Origin: Rhizomys pruinosus
Lineage: Eukaryota > Chordata > Mammalia > Rodentia > Spalacidae
Reading direction: 5' to 3'
DNA length: 64,000 bases
Assembly (NCBI GenBank): GCA_009823505.1
Contig: VZQC01005558.1
Location: 592,108-656,107 of the forward strand
Shown here: one piece after another, positions 63,651 to 64,000 of the stretch
How positions within the stretch are numbered: position 1 is the stretch's first letter
How the letters are laid out: each line of letters starts with the position of its first letter
Notes under the pieces: generated by a model
Told to the model about the DNA's origin: nothing
The model's database searches: none
Seen by the model: only the letters and a program-made list of their open reading frames with translations
Program-made: the position numbers and the translations under genes

Positions 63651-63722
63651 CACATTTTAATAAATACATTTATATTTTTAAGTATCAAATAATGTGTACA
63701 TCTTTCATATAGACATACACAA

Positions 63723-63725
<3 letters not shown>

Positions 63726-63769
<44 letters not shown>
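63726..63769. repeat. (TA)n microsatellite after a short (CA)n
   Basis: acacac followed by about 20 TA units; the mirrored tract at 50,863-50,897 is shorter. Confidence 0.95.
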
Positions 63770-63771
<2 letters not shown>

Positions 63772-63943
63772 TATCACATGAGTTATATGTGCATACACAG
63801 TTTTTCTTGGATTTCAGAAGCAGAATGATATCTCTGAAATAATAGCATAGGATCTCAGCAAGTAAGTACTATTCACAACAGCACCTATTCTAACAGTATT
63901 TGCAGTGGAACTCTGTGAACATGCATTGGAGATAAAATATTTT

Positions 63944-64000
63944 TTTTAAATTAGTTTTTATTGATGCTTTGTGCATTTCATACATTTTTTCCAATTCAGT
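63944..64000 (-). mobile_element. LINE-1 3' end, cut by window edge
   Basis: Plus-strand T-run, then 'ttattgatgctttgtgcatt' and 'ttccaattcagt', the same opening as the minus-strand L1 tail at 25,553-25,640. It is the mirror of the L1 tail ending at 50,690. Confidence 0.88.

Larger units (their letters stand above)
57463..64000 (+). repeat. Palindrome 2, right arm (cut by window end)
   Basis: Reverse complement of the left arm, see 50,625-57,450. Its first 1.28 kb (to 58,745) matches 41,037-42,306 directly. Beyond that point it carries on into sequence that the third copy lacks. Confidence 0.95.

Overview
The window is nuclear DNA of a rodent. It is full of 7SL-derived B1 SINEs, tRNA-derived B2/B3-type SINEs and LINE-1 copies in all states of decay, plus several copies of a ~400-bp interspersed repeat common in muroid genomes. 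The L1 ORF1 N-terminus and the B2 3' part (with the recurring motif gtgcacccgtgtcgtgcaa on the + strand) differ from what I know of mouse and rat. I infer a muroid outside Mus/Rattus, such as a cricetid or spalacid, but cannot name the species. I find no convincing host protein-coding exon, no host tRNA or rRNA gene, and no CRISPR array or operon. Nearly all open frames are L1 ORF1/ORF2 pieces, SINE antisense frames or microsatellite translations.

Layout. 1-1640 is the 5' part of a fairly young L1 (minus strand) whose ORF1 frame is broken by one visible stop. 2.86-10.34 kb is a large imperfect palindrome (arms about 3.4-3.8 kb) around an AT-rich centre. It is followed by an N at 10,360 and a third, partial copy to about 11.89 kb. 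11.9-25.5 kb is ordinary intergenic DNA with SINEs, a telomere-variant hexamer array at 16.1 kb, an ancient L1 at 19.3-20.2 kb and L1 3' ends. 25.5-42.1 kb is a nested L1 graveyard: an old L1 split by a younger one (27.4-29.2 kb), a near-full-length but dead L1 (29.6-35.8 kb) carrying a further nested L1 with target-site duplication, and a second long L1 (35.85-42.09 kb) with four SINE insertions. An N lies at 42,307. 42.3-50.6 kb is mostly unique non-coding DNA with a 560-bp TG/CATG-rich tract.

From about 50.6 kb to the window end there is a second, larger palindrome (arms at least 6.5 kb, turn near 57.44 kb). A third partial copy of its inner end lies at 40.93-42.31 kb and stops exactly at the N. 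Each arm carries a ~700-bp element with 96-bp terminal inverted repeats enclosing a retrocopy-like insert.

The most notable feature is the pair of inverted duplications, each with a further partial copy that borders a single N. Copies differ mostly by small indels, and one stretch (9.24-9.76 kb) is so noisy that it looks like uncorrected long-read sequence. Assembly artefact (palindromic or fold-back reads, unmerged contig ends) is the leading explanation, but genuine fold-back inversions are not excluded. I did not find a clearly new biological system; the TIR-flanked element and the inverted B1 pair at the second turn are the best leads.
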